Part shown: one piece after another, positions 54,466 through 64,000 of the stretch
Layout: every line of letters starts with the position of its first letter
Numbering within the stretch: position 1 is the stretch's first letter
Assembly: GCF_008923205.2 (NCBI RefSeq)
Contig: NZ_WBMS02000002.1
Span: 62,001 to 126,000, forward strand
Direction of reading: 5' to 3'
Length of the DNA stretch: 64,000 bases
Origin: Actinomadura physcomitrii
Lineage (GTDB): Bacteria > Actinomycetota > Actinomycetes > Streptosporangiales > Streptosporangiaceae
Translations under genes and position numbers: made by a program
Notes under the pieces: generated by a model
Database searches by the model: none
The model's input: the letters and a program-made list of their open reading frames with translations, nothing else
What the model was told of the DNA's origin: nothing

Positions 54466-55569
54466 TCATTCGGCGCCGAGCGCGATGGCCTCGTCGACCT
54501 CGGTCTTGCGGGCGGCCAGCTCCGCCGCGTACTTCTCCTCGTCGACCTTCTCGGCGATCTCCTCGTCCTGGCGCATCAGCGCTTCGAGGTCGGCCTTGGC
54601 ATTGTCGAGGACGCCCATGTCGGCATAGGCGGCCTTCACCTTGTCGCCCCAGAGGCCGACGTCGCGGACGCACGGGACGATCCGGCTGAAGAGCAGCGAT
54701 TGATAGAGCGTGTACATATCCGAGTTGTCGACATATTCCATGCACTTGTCGACCGGCATGTTCAGCTGCTCGAACACCTCGCGGCCCTTGAACCGGTCGC
54801 GCATCAGGTAGCAGCCCTCGACCACGAACTCCTCGCGCTCGGCCCGCTCCTTGTCGGTGAGCTGGGCGTAGTAGTCCTTGAGCGCGAGCCGGCCGAACGC
54901 GACGTGCCGCGCCTCGTCCTGCATGACGTACGCGAGCAGCTGCTTGACCAGCGGGTTCGTCGACATGTCCCGGTACAGCCCGAACGCGGCGAGCGCGAGG
55001 CCCTCGATGAGCACCTGCATGCCGAGGTAGGGCAGGTCCCAGCGGCTGTCCTCGAGCGACTCGGCGAGCAGCTTCGCCAGGTCCTGGTTGATCGGGTAGT
55101 ACATCCCGATCTTCTCGTGCACGAACTTGGCGTACAGCTCGACGTGCCGCGCCTCGTCCATCGTCTGGGTGGCGGCGTAGAACTTCGAGTCCAGGTCCGG
55201 GACGGACTGGACGATGCGGGCCGACACGTTCAGCGCGCCCTGCTCGCCGTGCAGGAACTGGCTGAACAGCCAGGACCCCTGGTGGCGGCCGAACTCGTCA
55301 CGCTCCTTCTGCGACATCTTGTCCCAGATGTCGGAGCCGACGAGGGGGTTGAAGTTGTCCGGCAGCCCGGCGACGTTGATCGGATCGACCTCGAGGTCCC
55401 AGTCGATGCGCTTCGCCGCGTCCCACTGCTTGTCCTTGCCCTTCTGGTACAGGTTCAGCAGCCGGTCGCGGCCTTCGTCGTACTCCCAGGTGAACCGGGC
55501 GTCGCCCGCCATCGGTACGTTCCACGTCTCCGTGGGCACGGGCGTGGAGTAGAGGTCGTAGGAACTCAC
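54466..55569 (-). CDS. Ferritin-like diiron oxygenase/desaturase-type protein
   Basis: A 367-residue helical protein with two iron-binding helix pairs: Glu in FLHGEQGALNV and TMDEARHVELYAKF, then Glu in VLIEGLALAAF and MQDEARHVAFGRLALKDYY. The repeated DEARH motif gives four carboxylates and two His, a diiron centre. Relatives include acyl-ACP desaturases, AurF-type N-oxygenases and R2-like proteins; the exact reaction is not clear. GGAGGA precedes GTG 55569. It faces a DesK/DesR-like system across palindromes at 55630 and 55695, which suggests membrane-lipid control. Confidence 0.8.
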   Translation of the reverse strand: MSSYDLYSTPVPTETWNVPMAGDARFTWEYDEGRDRLLNLYQKGKDKQWDAAKRIDWDLEVDPINVAGLPDNFNPLVGSDIWDKMSQKERDEFGRHQGSWLFSQFLHGEQGALNVSARIVQSVPDLDSKFYAATQTMDEARHVELYAKFVHEKIGMYYPINQDLAKLLAESLEDSRWDLPYLGMQVLIEGLALAAFGLYRDMSTNPLVKQLLAYVMQDEARHVAFGRLALKDYYAQLTDKERAEREEFVVEGCYLMRDRFKGREVFEQLNMPVDKCMEYVDNSDMYTLYQSLLFSRIVPCVRDVGLWGDKVKAAYADMGVLDNAKADLEALMRQDEEIAEKVDEEKYAAELAARKTEVDEAIALGAE

Positions 55570-55629
55570 TGGGGGGTCCTCCTCGGGGTGGCGCCGCACC
55601 GTCGCGACGCATGGTGTGCTCCGCCCACC

Positions 55630-55658
55630 GCTTTACATACCTTCGTAACATGTAAAGC
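55630..55658. promoter_or_regulatory. Palindrome GCTTTACAT-N11-ATGTAAAGC before the diiron gene
   Basis: Perfect 9-bp arms with an 11-bp spacer (55630-55638 and 55650-55658), 61-89 bp upstream of the diiron gene and AT-rich in a very GC-rich setting. It looks like a TetR- or response-regulator-type operator. It could bind the neighbouring DesR-like regulator or an unlinked repressor. Confidence 0.7.
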
Positions 55659-55694
55659 GCGGGGAGGCCAGACCCCATGCGCGGGCAAGGCGGC

Positions 55695-55710
55695 CATGAC
55701 AAAAGTCATG
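55695..55710. promoter_or_regulatory. Palindrome CATGAC-AAAA-GTCATG
   Basis: Perfect 6-bp arms around AAAA, between the diiron gene and the DesK-like kinase, 63-78 bp before the kinase ATG. A second candidate operator in the same divergent region. Confidence 0.5.
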
Positions 55711-55772
55711 CCGGACCCACGACGACGCTCACTAACGCCCTGAGCTGCGCTTCGGCATACGATGCAGGCGCC

Positions 55773-56933
55773 ATGACCACGAGGTTGTTCGACAGCGGAG
55801 ATCTGGACGGCGCCGACCCGGGCCGGTCCCGGCGGCGGCGCGCGTTCTTCTCCTCGTTGGGGCTGGTCTACCTCGTGCCCGTCGCCGCCGAGATCGCCGA
55901 CTACTCCGGTGCCCGGATGGCAATGGCCATCGCGGGGCTGATCGCCTTCGTCGGGCTGTTCCTGGCGACACCGCTCAGCATGCGGAGCTGGGTGGAGCCG
56001 GTCAGGCCCCGCACGTACGCCCTGCTCGCCGCGTTCGCGGTGCTCGCCGCCGCGCTGCCGTTCGCGTTCGGCCCGCAGTGGCTGGGCACCCCGATCTATC
56101 TGTCGATGGTCTTCGCCATGACGCTGCCGATGAACCGGGTGGTCTGGGGCATCGGCGGCACCGCGGTGCTCATCGTCGTGCAGTGCCCGCTGATCGGTGC
56201 CCCCGGCGCGCTGTGGCCGATCGCGCTCACCGCGCTGTCGCTCGGGCTGTTCATGGTCGGGTTCCGGCACGCGCGCACGCTCGTCCAGCAGCTGCGCGAG
56301 GCGCGCGGCGAGGTCGCCCGGCTCGCCGCCGCCGACGAGCGCCTGCGCATCGCCCGCGACCTGCACGACCTGCTCGGGCACAGCCTGTCGCTGATCGTGC
56401 TGAAGAGCGAGCTCGCGCGGCGGCTCGGCGAGCGGGACACCGAACGCGCCATGGCGGAGGTGAGCGACATCGAGTCGGTGGCGCGCCGGTCGCTCGCCGA
56501 CGTCCGCGCCGCGATCTCCGGCTACCGGCGGCGCGACCTCGCCGAGGAGCTGGACGGCGCCCGCGCGGTGCTGGCGGCGGCCGAGGTCGAGGCGGTCGTG
56601 CGCCGGTCCGGGACGCCGCTGCCCGACCAGGTCGACGGGCTGTTCGGCTGGGCCGTCCGGGAGGGCGTCACCAACATCGTCCGGCACGCCCGCGCCCGCC
56701 GCGTCACGATCACCGTCGGCCGGACGGCCCGCGAGGCCGCCCTGGAGATCGTCGACGACGGCCGCGGCACGGCGGGCGAGGGGCACGTGCCCGGGCACGG
56801 GCTGGAGGGCCTCGCGGAGCGGGTCGCGGACGCCGGCGGGACCGTGGCGGCCGGCCCGCGCGGCGGCGGCTTCCGGCTGGCGGTGCGCGTCCCGCTCGGC
56901 GCGGGAAGGGCGGCGGTAGAGTCCGCCACGTGA
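55773..56933 (+). CDS. DesK-like membrane sensor histidine kinase
   Basis: A 386-residue HPK7-type kinase with four to six membrane helices in the first 165 residues (FSSLGLVYLVPVAAEIA, MAIAGLIAFVGLFLATP, ALLAAFAVLAAALPFAFG, ALTALSLGLFMVGF) and no large external loop, as in DesK thermosensors. Phospho-acceptor H198 in RIARDLHDLLGHSLSL; HATPase with REGVTNIVRHA, DDGRGT and GHGLEGLAERV. Start ATG 55773 is chosen at the N-terminus typical of the group. The stop overlaps the regulator start by 4 bp (GTGA). Confidence 0.92.
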   Translation: MTTRLFDSGDLDGADPGRSRRRRAFFSSLGLVYLVPVAAEIADYSGARMAMAIAGLIAFVGLFLATPLSMRSWVEPVRPRTYALLAAFAVLAAALPFAFGPQWLGTPIYLSMVFAMTLPMNRVVWGIGGTAVLIVVQCPLIGAPGALWPIALTALSLGLFMVGFRHARTLVQQLREARGEVARLAAADERLRIARDLHDLLGHSLSLIVLKSELARRLGERDTERAMAEVSDIESVARRSLADVRAAISGYRRRDLAEELDGARAVLAAAEVEAVVRRSGTPLPDQVDGLFGWAVREGVTNIVRHARARRVTITVGRTAREAALEIVDDGRGTAGEGHVPGHGLEGLAERVADAGGTVAAGPRGGGFRLAVRVPLGAGRAAVESAT

Positions 56934-57535
56934 TCCGCGTGATGCTCGCCGAGGACCAGCGGATGGTCCGCGGCGCCCTGGCCGCGCTGCTCGGCCTGGA
57001 GGCCGACCTCGAGGTCGTCGGCGAGGCGTCCGGCGGCGACGAGGCCGTCGCGCTCGCCGCCCGGACCAGGCCGGACGTCGTGCTGCTGGACATCGAGATG
57101 CCGGGCCGGGACGGCCTCGCCGCCGCGCCGCGGATCCGCGCCGCGGCGCCCGACTGCAAGGTCATGATCCTGACGACGTTCGGCCGGCCCGGCTACCTGC
57201 GCCGCGCGATGGAGGCCGGCGCGTCGGCGTTCCTGGTGAAGGACGGCCCGGCGCAGGAGCTGGCCGCCGCGATCCGCCGGGTCGTCGCCGGCGAGCGCGT
57301 CATCGACCCGGCGCTCGCCGCCGCCGCGCTCAGCGCGGGCCCGAACCCGCTGTCGCCGCGCGAGCGCGACGTGCTGGCCGCGGGCGCGGACGGCTCCACG
57401 GTCGCCGACATCGCAGGCCGGCTGCACCTGTCGGAGGGGACCGTCCGCAACTACCTGTCGTCCGCGATCAACAAGGTCGGCGCCCGCAACCGCATCGAGG
57501 CCGTCCACACGGCCCGCGCCCAGGGCTGGCTGTAG
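56930..57535 (+). CDS. DesR-like NarL-family response regulator
   Basis: A 201-residue response regulator: receiver with ED at 8-9, D54 (VVLLDIEMPG), Lys in AFLVKDGPAQ, and LuxR-type helix-turn-helix (LSPRERDVLAAGADGSTVADIAGRLHLSEGTVRNYLSSAINK). It starts at GTG 56930 overlapping the kinase stop. In Bacillus, DesK/DesR turns on a fatty-acid desaturase when membranes stiffen. Here the divergent gene encodes a diiron protein, an attractive but unproven target. Confidence 0.93.
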   Translation: MIRVMLAEDQRMVRGALAALLGLEADLEVVGEASGGDEAVALAARTRPDVVLLDIEMPGRDGLAAAPRIRAAAPDCKVMILTTFGRPGYLRRAMEAGASAFLVKDGPAQELAAAIRRVVAGERVIDPALAAAALSAGPNPLSPRERDVLAAGADGSTVADIAGRLHLSEGTVRNYLSSAINKVGARNRIEAVHTARAQGWL

Positions 57536-57537
57536 CC

Positions 57538-57554
57538 CCGGCGGGGGCCGCCGG
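57538..57554. terminator. Compact bidirectional terminator filling a 19-bp gap
   Basis: CCGGCGG-GGG-CCGCCGG, a perfect 7-bp stem with a 3-base loop, occupies almost exactly the space between the stops of the DesR-like gene and the convergent LURP-one gene. Confidence 0.75.
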
Positions 57555-58163
57555 TCAGCGGGACTGGAGGGCGTCGAGGCCGACGGCCTGAGCGATCACG
57601 AGGCGGCGGTCCAGGCGCGGGTCCCTGATGTCGACGACGTAGCGGTCGCGCAGGCCGAACTTCTTCTCCACCGAGAAGACGACCTGGTCGCCCGCGTAGA
57701 AGTCGAAGTGGTACGGCCACGCGAACGGCAGGTTCTCCGCGTACGGGATGAAACCCCACACCCGGCGCAGCACCGCGACGAACTTGTTGCGCTCGCTGCC
57801 CGTCGTCACGCCGAGGCCGGGCTGCTCCAGATGCCACGTCGAGGCGATCAGCGACTTCTTGAAGTCCTTGCGGAACACCCCGATCGGCAGCCCGTTCGCG
57901 TCCGTGATGTCGTAGGCCGACGCCAGGTCGATGCGCTTGCGCGCCTTGAAGCCGAGAATCGGGCGGGTCTTGGAGTCGTCGGCGTACAGCGTCACCTGCT
58001 CCTTGAACGCCAGCCGCTTCTGCTGCGCGAACGCCAGCAGTTCGCCCTCCCCGCCGTCCGGGGTCTCGGCGTGCACCTCGTACTGGTTCACCATCAGGCG
58101 GACCCGCTGCCGGATCAGCAGCCGGTTCTGCGCCTGGAGCCGCTCTGCGTCCAGCGAACTCAC
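57555..58163 (-). CDS. LURP-one/Tubby C-terminal-like protein
   Basis: A 202-residue protein of the LURP-one-related (scramblase-like) fold: RLLIRQRVRLMVNQYEVH at the start, LLAFAQQKRLAFKEQVTLYADDSKTRPILGFKARKRIDLASAYDI, FRKDFKKSLIASTW and FPY/WPYHFDFYAGDQVVFSVEKKFGLRDRYVVDI. The last helix is the usual buried one. Function in bacteria is unknown; lipid or membrane association is suggested by the fold. GTG start at 58163; the TetR gene lies 97 bp upstream on the same strand, so co-transcription is possible. Confidence 0.8.
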   Translation of the reverse strand: MSSLDAERLQAQNRLLIRQRVRLMVNQYEVHAETPDGGEGELLAFAQQKRLAFKEQVTLYADDSKTRPILGFKARKRIDLASAYDITDANGLPIGVFRKDFKKSLIASTWHLEQPGLGVTTGSERNKFVAVLRRVWGFIPYAENLPFAWPYHFDFYAGDQVVFSVEKKFGLRDRYVVDIRDPRLDRRLVIAQAVGLDALQSR

Positions 58164-58260
58164 CCTCGTCCCGTCGCGTTTTCGCGCGAGTCTGCCATAA
58201 ACGGCGAGCTGAGGGCGATATCCGGGCGAAATACCAAAGGGTGGCGGCCGGGCGCGCGGG

Positions 58261-58911
58261 TCAGGCCTCCCGGATGTGCCCCGCGAGGTACCCGTGGATC
58301 AGCCGCTCCGCCTCGGCGACGATCAGCGGGTCGCCGTCCGGGTCGCGGCGGAAGGCCATCTTCAGCACCGCGTCGCCCGCCTCCACCGCGATGGCCAGCG
58401 CGGTCGCGAGGCCGGGGGTGTCCCGCACGCCGAACGTCTCCACGATCATCTCGCGGAGCCGGTCGGCGACCACCGCGTTGTTGTCGGCGTCGGAGTCGAG
58501 CAGGTTCACGTCGGCGACGTCGCCGAAGCGCAGCACCCGGAACCCCGGCACCGTGCGGTGCATCTCGACGAAGATCTCGATGATCACGCCGACGGTGTCG
58601 GACCAGTCGGCGAACTCCCCGGCCGCGAGCCGCGCCGAGATCCGCTGCCCGAACACCTCCAGGTTGCGCAGCGCGAGCGCCTGCGCGACGGCCCGCTTGT
58701 CCGGGAAGAACTGGTACACCGACCCGATCGCGACCTCCGCGCGCTGCGCGATCCGCGTGGTGGTGAGGCCGTCGTAGCCGTCCTCGTCGAGGATGTCCGC
58801 GCACGCGTCGAGCATCCGCTGGACGCGTTCGGCGCTGCGGCGCTGGGCGGGACGTCGGCGGAGCGGAGTCCGGATCTCGGTCACGCCACCATTGTCACCC
58901 GAACGGGCCAT
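58261..58911 (-). CDS. TetR-family transcription regulator
   Basis: A 216-residue TetR regulator. Helix-turn-helix at about 22-70 (RVQRMLDACADILDEDGYDGLTTTRIAQRAEVAIGSVYQFFPDKRAVAQAL), followed by a helical ligand domain (VIIEIFVEMHRTVPGFRVLRFGDV). It is divergent from the GH1 glucosidase across 113 bp and may lead into the LURP-one gene. Ligand unknown. Confidence 0.92.
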   Translation of the reverse strand: MARSGDNGGVTEIRTPLRRRPAQRRSAERVQRMLDACADILDEDGYDGLTTTRIAQRAEVAIGSVYQFFPDKRAVAQALALRNLEVFGQRISARLAAGEFADWSDTVGVIIEIFVEMHRTVPGFRVLRFGDVADVNLLDSDADNNAVVADRLREMIVETFGVRDTPGLATALAIAVEAGDAVLKMAFRRDPDGDPLIVAEAERLIHGYLAGHIREA

Positions 58912-59024
58912 GCTCGGTCATGGCCCGGCCCGCGTTCCCCACCCCGCGGTCACGGGACCCTTCCGCCGCGACCATCCCGCCCCGTAAAGTCCGAAGACGA
59001 TTCGCGTTCGACGGAAAGGGACGG

Positions 59025-60359
59025 ATGGGACTTCCGGAGGGCTTCCGCTGGGGCGTCGCGACCGCCGCCTACCAGGTCGAGGGCGCCGTGGACGAGGACG
59101 GCCGCGGGCCGTCGACCTGGGACGTCTTCGCGCACACCCCGGGCCGGGTGCGCGACGGCCACACCGGCGACGTCGCCTGTGACCACTATCACCGGTGGCC
59201 GGAGGACGTCGGGCTGATGCGCGACCTCGGCGTGGGCTCCTACCGGTTCTCGATCGCGTGGCCGCGCGTCCAGCCGTCCGGCAGCGGCGCCGCCAACCCG
59301 CGCGGCTTCGACTTCTACGACCGGCTCGTCGACGCGCTGCTCGCCGCGGGCATCGACCCCGCCGTCACCCTCTACCACTGGGACCTGCCGCAGCCGCTGG
59401 AGGACGCGGGCGGCTGGATGAACCGCGACACCGCCTACCGGTTCGCCGAGTTCGCCTACCGCGCCGCCGACCGCCTCGCCGACCGCGTCGGCATGTGGAT
59501 CACGCTGAACGAGCCGGTCGTCGTGACCGCCTACGGGTACGCGTTCGGCGTCTACGCGCCCGGCAGGACGCTGCTGCTGGACGCGCTGCCGACCGCCCAC
59601 CACCAGCTCCTCGGCCACGGCCTCGCCGTCACCGCGCTGCGCAGCCGCGGCGCCCGCCGCGTCGGGCTGGCCAACCACTACTCGCCCGCCTGGCCCGCCG
59701 ACCCGGAGTCCGCCGCGGACCGGGACGCCGCGCTCGCCTTCGACGCCTTCATGAACCGGACGTTCACCGACCCGGTGCTGACCGGCGCCTACCCCGACCT
59801 CGACGCGCTCGGCGGCGCCGGCCTCGCACCGTACGTCCACGACCTGGACATGTCCGTGATCGCCTCGCCGATCGACTTCCTCGGCGTGAACTACTACCAG
59901 CCGACCGGTCTCAAGGCGCCGCCGCCGGACGGCCCGCTCCCCTTCGAGATCGCCGACGTCACGGGCCACCCGGTGACGGGGATGGGGTGGCCGATCGTCC
60001 CCGACGCGTTCCTGTCCCTGCTGCGGACGCTGCGCGAGCGGTACTCGACCCGGCTGCCGCCGCTCTACATCACCGAGAACGGCTGCTCGTTCCCCGACGA
60101 GGTCGGCCCGGACGGCACCGTCGACGACACCGCCCGCATCGAGTTCCTCGACGCGCACATCGCGGCGATGCGGACCGCCGTCGAGGAGGGCGTCGACGTC
60201 CGCGGCTACTACGCCTGGTCCCTCCTCGACAACTTCGAATGGGCCGAGGGGTACCACCCGCGCTTCGGGCTCGTCCACGTCGACTACGAGACGCAGAAGC
60301 GGACGCCGAAGAAGTCCTTCGGCTGGTACCGCGACCTCATCGCCGCGTCGTCGAAGTGA
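59025..60359 (+). CDS. GH1 beta-glucosidase
   Basis: A 444-residue glycoside hydrolase family 1 enzyme, normal length. N-terminal signature FRWGVATAAYQVEGAVDEDGRGPSTWDVF. The acid/base Glu is in MWITLNEPVVVT and the nucleophile Glu in LYITENGCSFPDE. The aglycone region YYAWSLLDNFEWAEGYHPRFGLVHVDYETQKRTPK closes the protein. No signal peptide, so it acts on imported disaccharides or glucosides. Start ATG 59025 follows AAAGGGA. No sugar transporter is adjacent; the divergent TetR may regulate it. Confidence 0.95.
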   Translation: MGLPEGFRWGVATAAYQVEGAVDEDGRGPSTWDVFAHTPGRVRDGHTGDVACDHYHRWPEDVGLMRDLGVGSYRFSIAWPRVQPSGSGAANPRGFDFYDRLVDALLAAGIDPAVTLYHWDLPQPLEDAGGWMNRDTAYRFAEFAYRAADRLADRVGMWITLNEPVVVTAYGYAFGVYAPGRTLLLDALPTAHHQLLGHGLAVTALRSRGARRVGLANHYSPAWPADPESAADRDAALAFDAFMNRTFTDPVLTGAYPDLDALGGAGLAPYVHDLDMSVIASPIDFLGVNYYQPTGLKAPPPDGPLPFEIADVTGHPVTGMGWPIVPDAFLSLLRTLRERYSTRLPPLYITENGCSFPDEVGPDGTVDDTARIEFLDAHIAAMRTAVEEGVDVRGYYAWSLLDNFEWAEGYHPRFGLVHVDYETQKRTPKKSFGWYRDLIAASSK

Positions 60360-60367
60360 CGCGGAAC

Positions 60368-60387
60368 GAGCCTTCGCACCGAGGCTC
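60368..60387. terminator. Small hairpin between glucosidase and hemerythrin genes
   Basis: Perfect 6-bp stem GAGCCT/AGGCTC with an 8-base loop, nine bases after the glucosidase stop and 18 bases before the convergent stop. Weak but well placed. Confidence 0.45.
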
Positions 60388-60405
60388 GGCCCTCAGCGAC
60401 CCGTC

Positions 60406-61038
60406 CTAAGCGCGCGCGGGCCACAGGTCGAGGGCCTTGTAGGCGGGCACCCAGTCGTTCGTGTAGGCCGCGCGGACGGGCTCGGGAAGCGGCGCCAGCA
60501 TCGCCGCCGCCGCGCTCTCGGACGCGCCGTCCAGCATCCACGGGATGACGCGCGGGCCGTCCGGCCCCACGTACTTCCCGCTGGCCTGCCCGAACTCGAT
60601 CCACTGCGCCTCGGTCAGGGTCGCGTCGATCAGCGCGAGCGCCTCGTCCTCCTCGTGCTTGAGGTGCCCGCCCAGCGCCGCGGCCAGGGTGTCGGTGAGC
60701 TCGCCGAGCCGCGCGGGCCCCGACTCGGGGTCGGCGAGCGCCGCGTCGATCGCCTCGATCACCGGGTCCACCGCGGCGTGCTCGGCCTCCATCGCGTCCA
60801 GCAGCGCCAGGCCGTCCGGGCGCCCGGCGAGGGCCTCGCGCATCACCGGCCAGAGCGCCTCGTCCTCGGCGGTGTGGTGGGCATGCAGCGCCTTCTTGAA
60901 CAGCTCCCACCCCACGGCGGTGGCCAGCAGCCGCCGGGGGTCGTCGTCCGCGCGGGCGGTGACCTCGGCGATGTGCCGCAGGTCGCGGCGCAGCGCGTCG
61001 TGGAAGGTGTACATCGACGTCATGTCCAGCTTGCTCAT
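60406..61038 (-). CDS. Hemerythrin HHE domain protein
   Basis: A 210-residue four-helix protein binding a non-haem diiron site. Metal ligands are visible in YTFHDALRRDLRHIAEV, KALHAHHTAEDEALWPVM, AMEAEHAAVDPVIEAI and LGGHLKHEEDEALALI. The C-terminal 70 residues (WIEFGQASGKYVGPDGPRVI...YKALDLWPARA) are typical of actinobacterial members. Likely roles are oxygen, NO or iron sensing or storage. GAGGAGACCGTG precedes ATG 61038. A TnpB relic lies just upstream. Confidence 0.92.
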   Translation of the reverse strand: MSKLDMTSMYTFHDALRRDLRHIAEVTARADDDPRRLLATAVGWELFKKALHAHHTAEDEALWPVMREALAGRPDGLALLDAMEAEHAAVDPVIEAIDAALADPESGPARLGELTDTLAAALGGHLKHEEDEALALIDATLTEAQWIEFGQASGKYVGPDGPRVIPWMLDGASESAAAAMLAPLPEPVRAAYTNDWVPAYKALDLWPARA

Positions 61039-61150
61039 CACGGTCTCCTCGAGCCGATCGGGTCGTCCACAGCACTGACGGATCGCGCGGCGCCGACGTG
61101 ACCGGCTCCGGCGGAGGAGTCCCGGAAAGGATCGGTAGGCTTTCCAGCCG

Positions 61151-61948
61151 TTATCTGGCCACCACCAGGCGGCCCCCGTTCCACCCGGTCTTGTACTCCG
61201 ACATCCGCCGCACGGCCCCGAACCCCTGATCGGCGACCGCGCGCGCCAGCCGCCGGTTGGCGACCATCCCGGTGACGTTGAGGTCCTCGACCACCACGGT
61301 CTCGTACCGGGCGGCCAGGTGTGTGGTGGCCTTGTGCAGCGCATCGGCACGCAAGGCGGCGACGCGGGCGTGGTGGCGGGCTAGCCGCGCCGCGGCCTTG
61401 GCGCGGTTGCTCGATCCACGCTGCTTGCGGGAGTGGGCCTTGCCGAGCCGCGCGAGTTTGCGCAGCCCGGCCCGCAGTGCTTTCGGCCCGTCGATCTCGA
61501 TCACGCCGCCGTGCTCGTCGACGGCGGTCAGCAGCGTCTTCACGCCGAGGTCGACCCCGACGACGCTGCCCGGCCGGGCGTGCCGCTCCGGAACCGCACG
61601 GTCGACTTGCACGGTGAAGGACACGTGCCGGCGGTGCGCGGTCCGCGACACCGTCGCCGACAGGATCCGCGCCGTCCCGTTCTCGATCCGGCGGGCGAGC
61701 TTGCGGGTGGACTCGTGCGTGGCGATCACCCCGAGGCGCGGCAGCGTCACCGTCCGGCCTCCGCGGCGCATCGCACCGGTGCAGAACCGAGTCCCGGGAC
61801 CGTCCGCGCTTCTTGAACCGGGGAAACCCCAGACGCCGCCCCTTGCGGGACCGGACGAACTCGCGCAGCGCCCGGTCGCATGCGAGCGCAACGCCCACTC
61901 CTGCGCGGGGGCGGGGTCCAGCGCGAACCGGTACGCCTGCGTCACCAT
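61151..61948 (-). pseudogene. Decayed TnpB (IS605-type OrfB) gene
   Basis: Begins as an OrfB/TnpB protein (VTQAYRFALDPAPAQEWALRSH), then loses about 60 codons; a second frame carries CDRALREFVRSRKGRRLGFP and FKKRGRSRDSV, and the first frame resumes at FCTGAMRRGGRTVTLPRLGV. RuvC Asp (VVGVDLGVKTLL) and Glu (VVVEDLNVTGM) are present. The gene stops after EYKTGWNGGRLVVAR, so the zinc ribbon and the third RuvC Asp are missing. No TnpA, no terminal hairpins and no omega-RNA region were recognised. It cannot make an active nuclease. Confidence 0.85.
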
Positions 61949-62088
61949 CACACCCCGCACCGTAACCAGGGTCACCGACAAAACCCGACCAACGGCAAGA
62001 CCCGGGGGGACATAAACACCTACATACGAGTAGGTTCACTCACCTTCCACTCAACAGTCCTGCACCCCCTTGTCTTGGAGGTCCGCGC

Positions 62089-63822
<1,734 letters not shown>

Positions 63823-63880
63823 GCCTGGCCGCGCAGTCAGGGGTGTCGGCTATAAAGGCTAATACGGCAACGTTTCGTAC

Positions 63881-63893
63881 ACCAACGTTTGGT
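63881..63893. promoter_or_regulatory. Palindrome ACCAA-CGT-TTGGT at a small gene start
   Basis: A 13-bp inverted repeat that reaches into the GTG start at 63892, with CAACGTTT also repeated at 63868-63875 and 63883-63890. TAATAC at 63860-63865 may be the -10 box. It looks like an operator for the downstream gene pair. Confidence 0.5.
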
Positions 63894-63981
63894 GAGGCAA
63901 CGACCGCTGCTCGTCTGGCTGCCAGCGGTGGCCGTGGCCGCGCACGTCGTCGGCGGCGTCCTGTTCGCCGTCATGGGCTGA
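63892..63981 (+). CDS. 29-residue single-helix membrane peptide
   Basis: A tiny open frame: GTG start, basic beginning (MRQRPLL) and one hydrophobic helix (WLPAVAVAAHVVGGVLFAVM), then stop. It ends 11 bases before the ATG of the next gene, whose ribosome site is GAGAGGGGA. Small membrane subunits of this size precede some secondary-transporter genes, but the next gene is cut by the window, so this remains a guess. Confidence 0.45.
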   Translation: MRQRPLLVWLPAVAVAAHVVGGVLFAVMG

Positions 63982-63992
63982 GAGGGGAACGC

Positions 63993-64000
63993 ATGGCGCT
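63993..64000 (+). CDS. Start of a gene cut by the window edge
   Basis: Only ATGGCGCT is visible. GAGAGGGGA 3-11 bases upstream and the preceding small membrane gene support a real start. Product cannot be determined. Confidence 0.5.

Noticed and set aside
58911-59025. TetR (58261) as the regulator of the lipid cluster operator
   Set aside because: No TTGTCA-N6-TGACAA copy is found near the tetR gene, and it is 13 kb from the cluster; there is no evidence of a link.

Overview
The window is high-GC actinobacterial DNA throughout. Gene content (SigE-type ECF sigma factor, MmpL, class F sortase, PucR and IclR regulators, orphan cytochrome bc1 b-type subunit, many GTG starts) suggests a Thermomonosporaceae/Actinomadura-like chromosome. 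The taxon is an inference; no rRNA or tRNA gene was seen. Most of the window is chromosomal housekeeping and signalling DNA. Decayed genes mark older insertions or losses: an antiporter remnant near 22.5 kb, a MarR tail at 26.5 kb, a clipped secreted protein at 26.7 kb and a ruined TnpB at 61.2 kb.

Layout. 0-1.2 kb: end of a NarL-type two-component system. 1.2-9.5 kb: small membrane protein, crotonase, lone PEP-synthase ATP domain, a short Rho, a Ser/Thr kinase, an acyl-CoA synthetase and a phytase-like esterase. 9.7-11.8 kb: sigE, an alpha/beta hydrolase, and yceI behind a dense operator. 11.9-16.7 kb: orphan histidine kinase, glutamate-cysteine ligase, OmpR/EnvZ-type pair. 16.8-20 kb: GntR/Nudix operon, a divergent small gene sharing a 34-bp palindrome, PucR regulator. 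20-29 kb: qcrB-like gene, pseudogenes, His-rich secreted protein, trypsin-like protease, AhpD-like and LysE proteins, membrane protein plus class F sortase.

The most distinctive region is 29.1-45.8 kb. A single-module polyketide synthase (ACP-KS-AT-dead DH-KR-ACP-degenerate carrier-TE) is in one operon with crotonyl-CoA carboxylase/reductase. A divergent operon encodes an MFS transporter with a very long acidic tail and a lipid-type glycosyltransferase. Convergent to that, a FadD32-like fatty acyl-AMP ligase is followed by an MmpL exporter. Together these look like a mycolate-style condensation system (acyl-AMP loading, alkylmalonyl extender, 2-alkyl-3-hydroxy acyl product, thioesterase transfer, glycosylation, MmpL export), probably in an organism without mycolic acids. 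The palindrome TTGTCA-N6-TGACAA occurs in the pks/mfs promoter region and again upstream of the acyl-AMP ligase, which ties the operons into one regulon.

46-64 kb: an unknown two-gene metallopeptidase cassette; a long His/Pro-rich wall-spanning protein; IclR; RlpA-like protein; a diiron ferritin-like protein facing a DesK/DesR-like pair; LURP-one protein; TetR; GH1 glucosidase; hemerythrin; a TnpB relic; and a membrane protein that fuses an intracellular Ser/Thr kinase to an extracellular cyclophilin domain. The window ends just inside a new gene preceded by a 29-residue membrane peptide.
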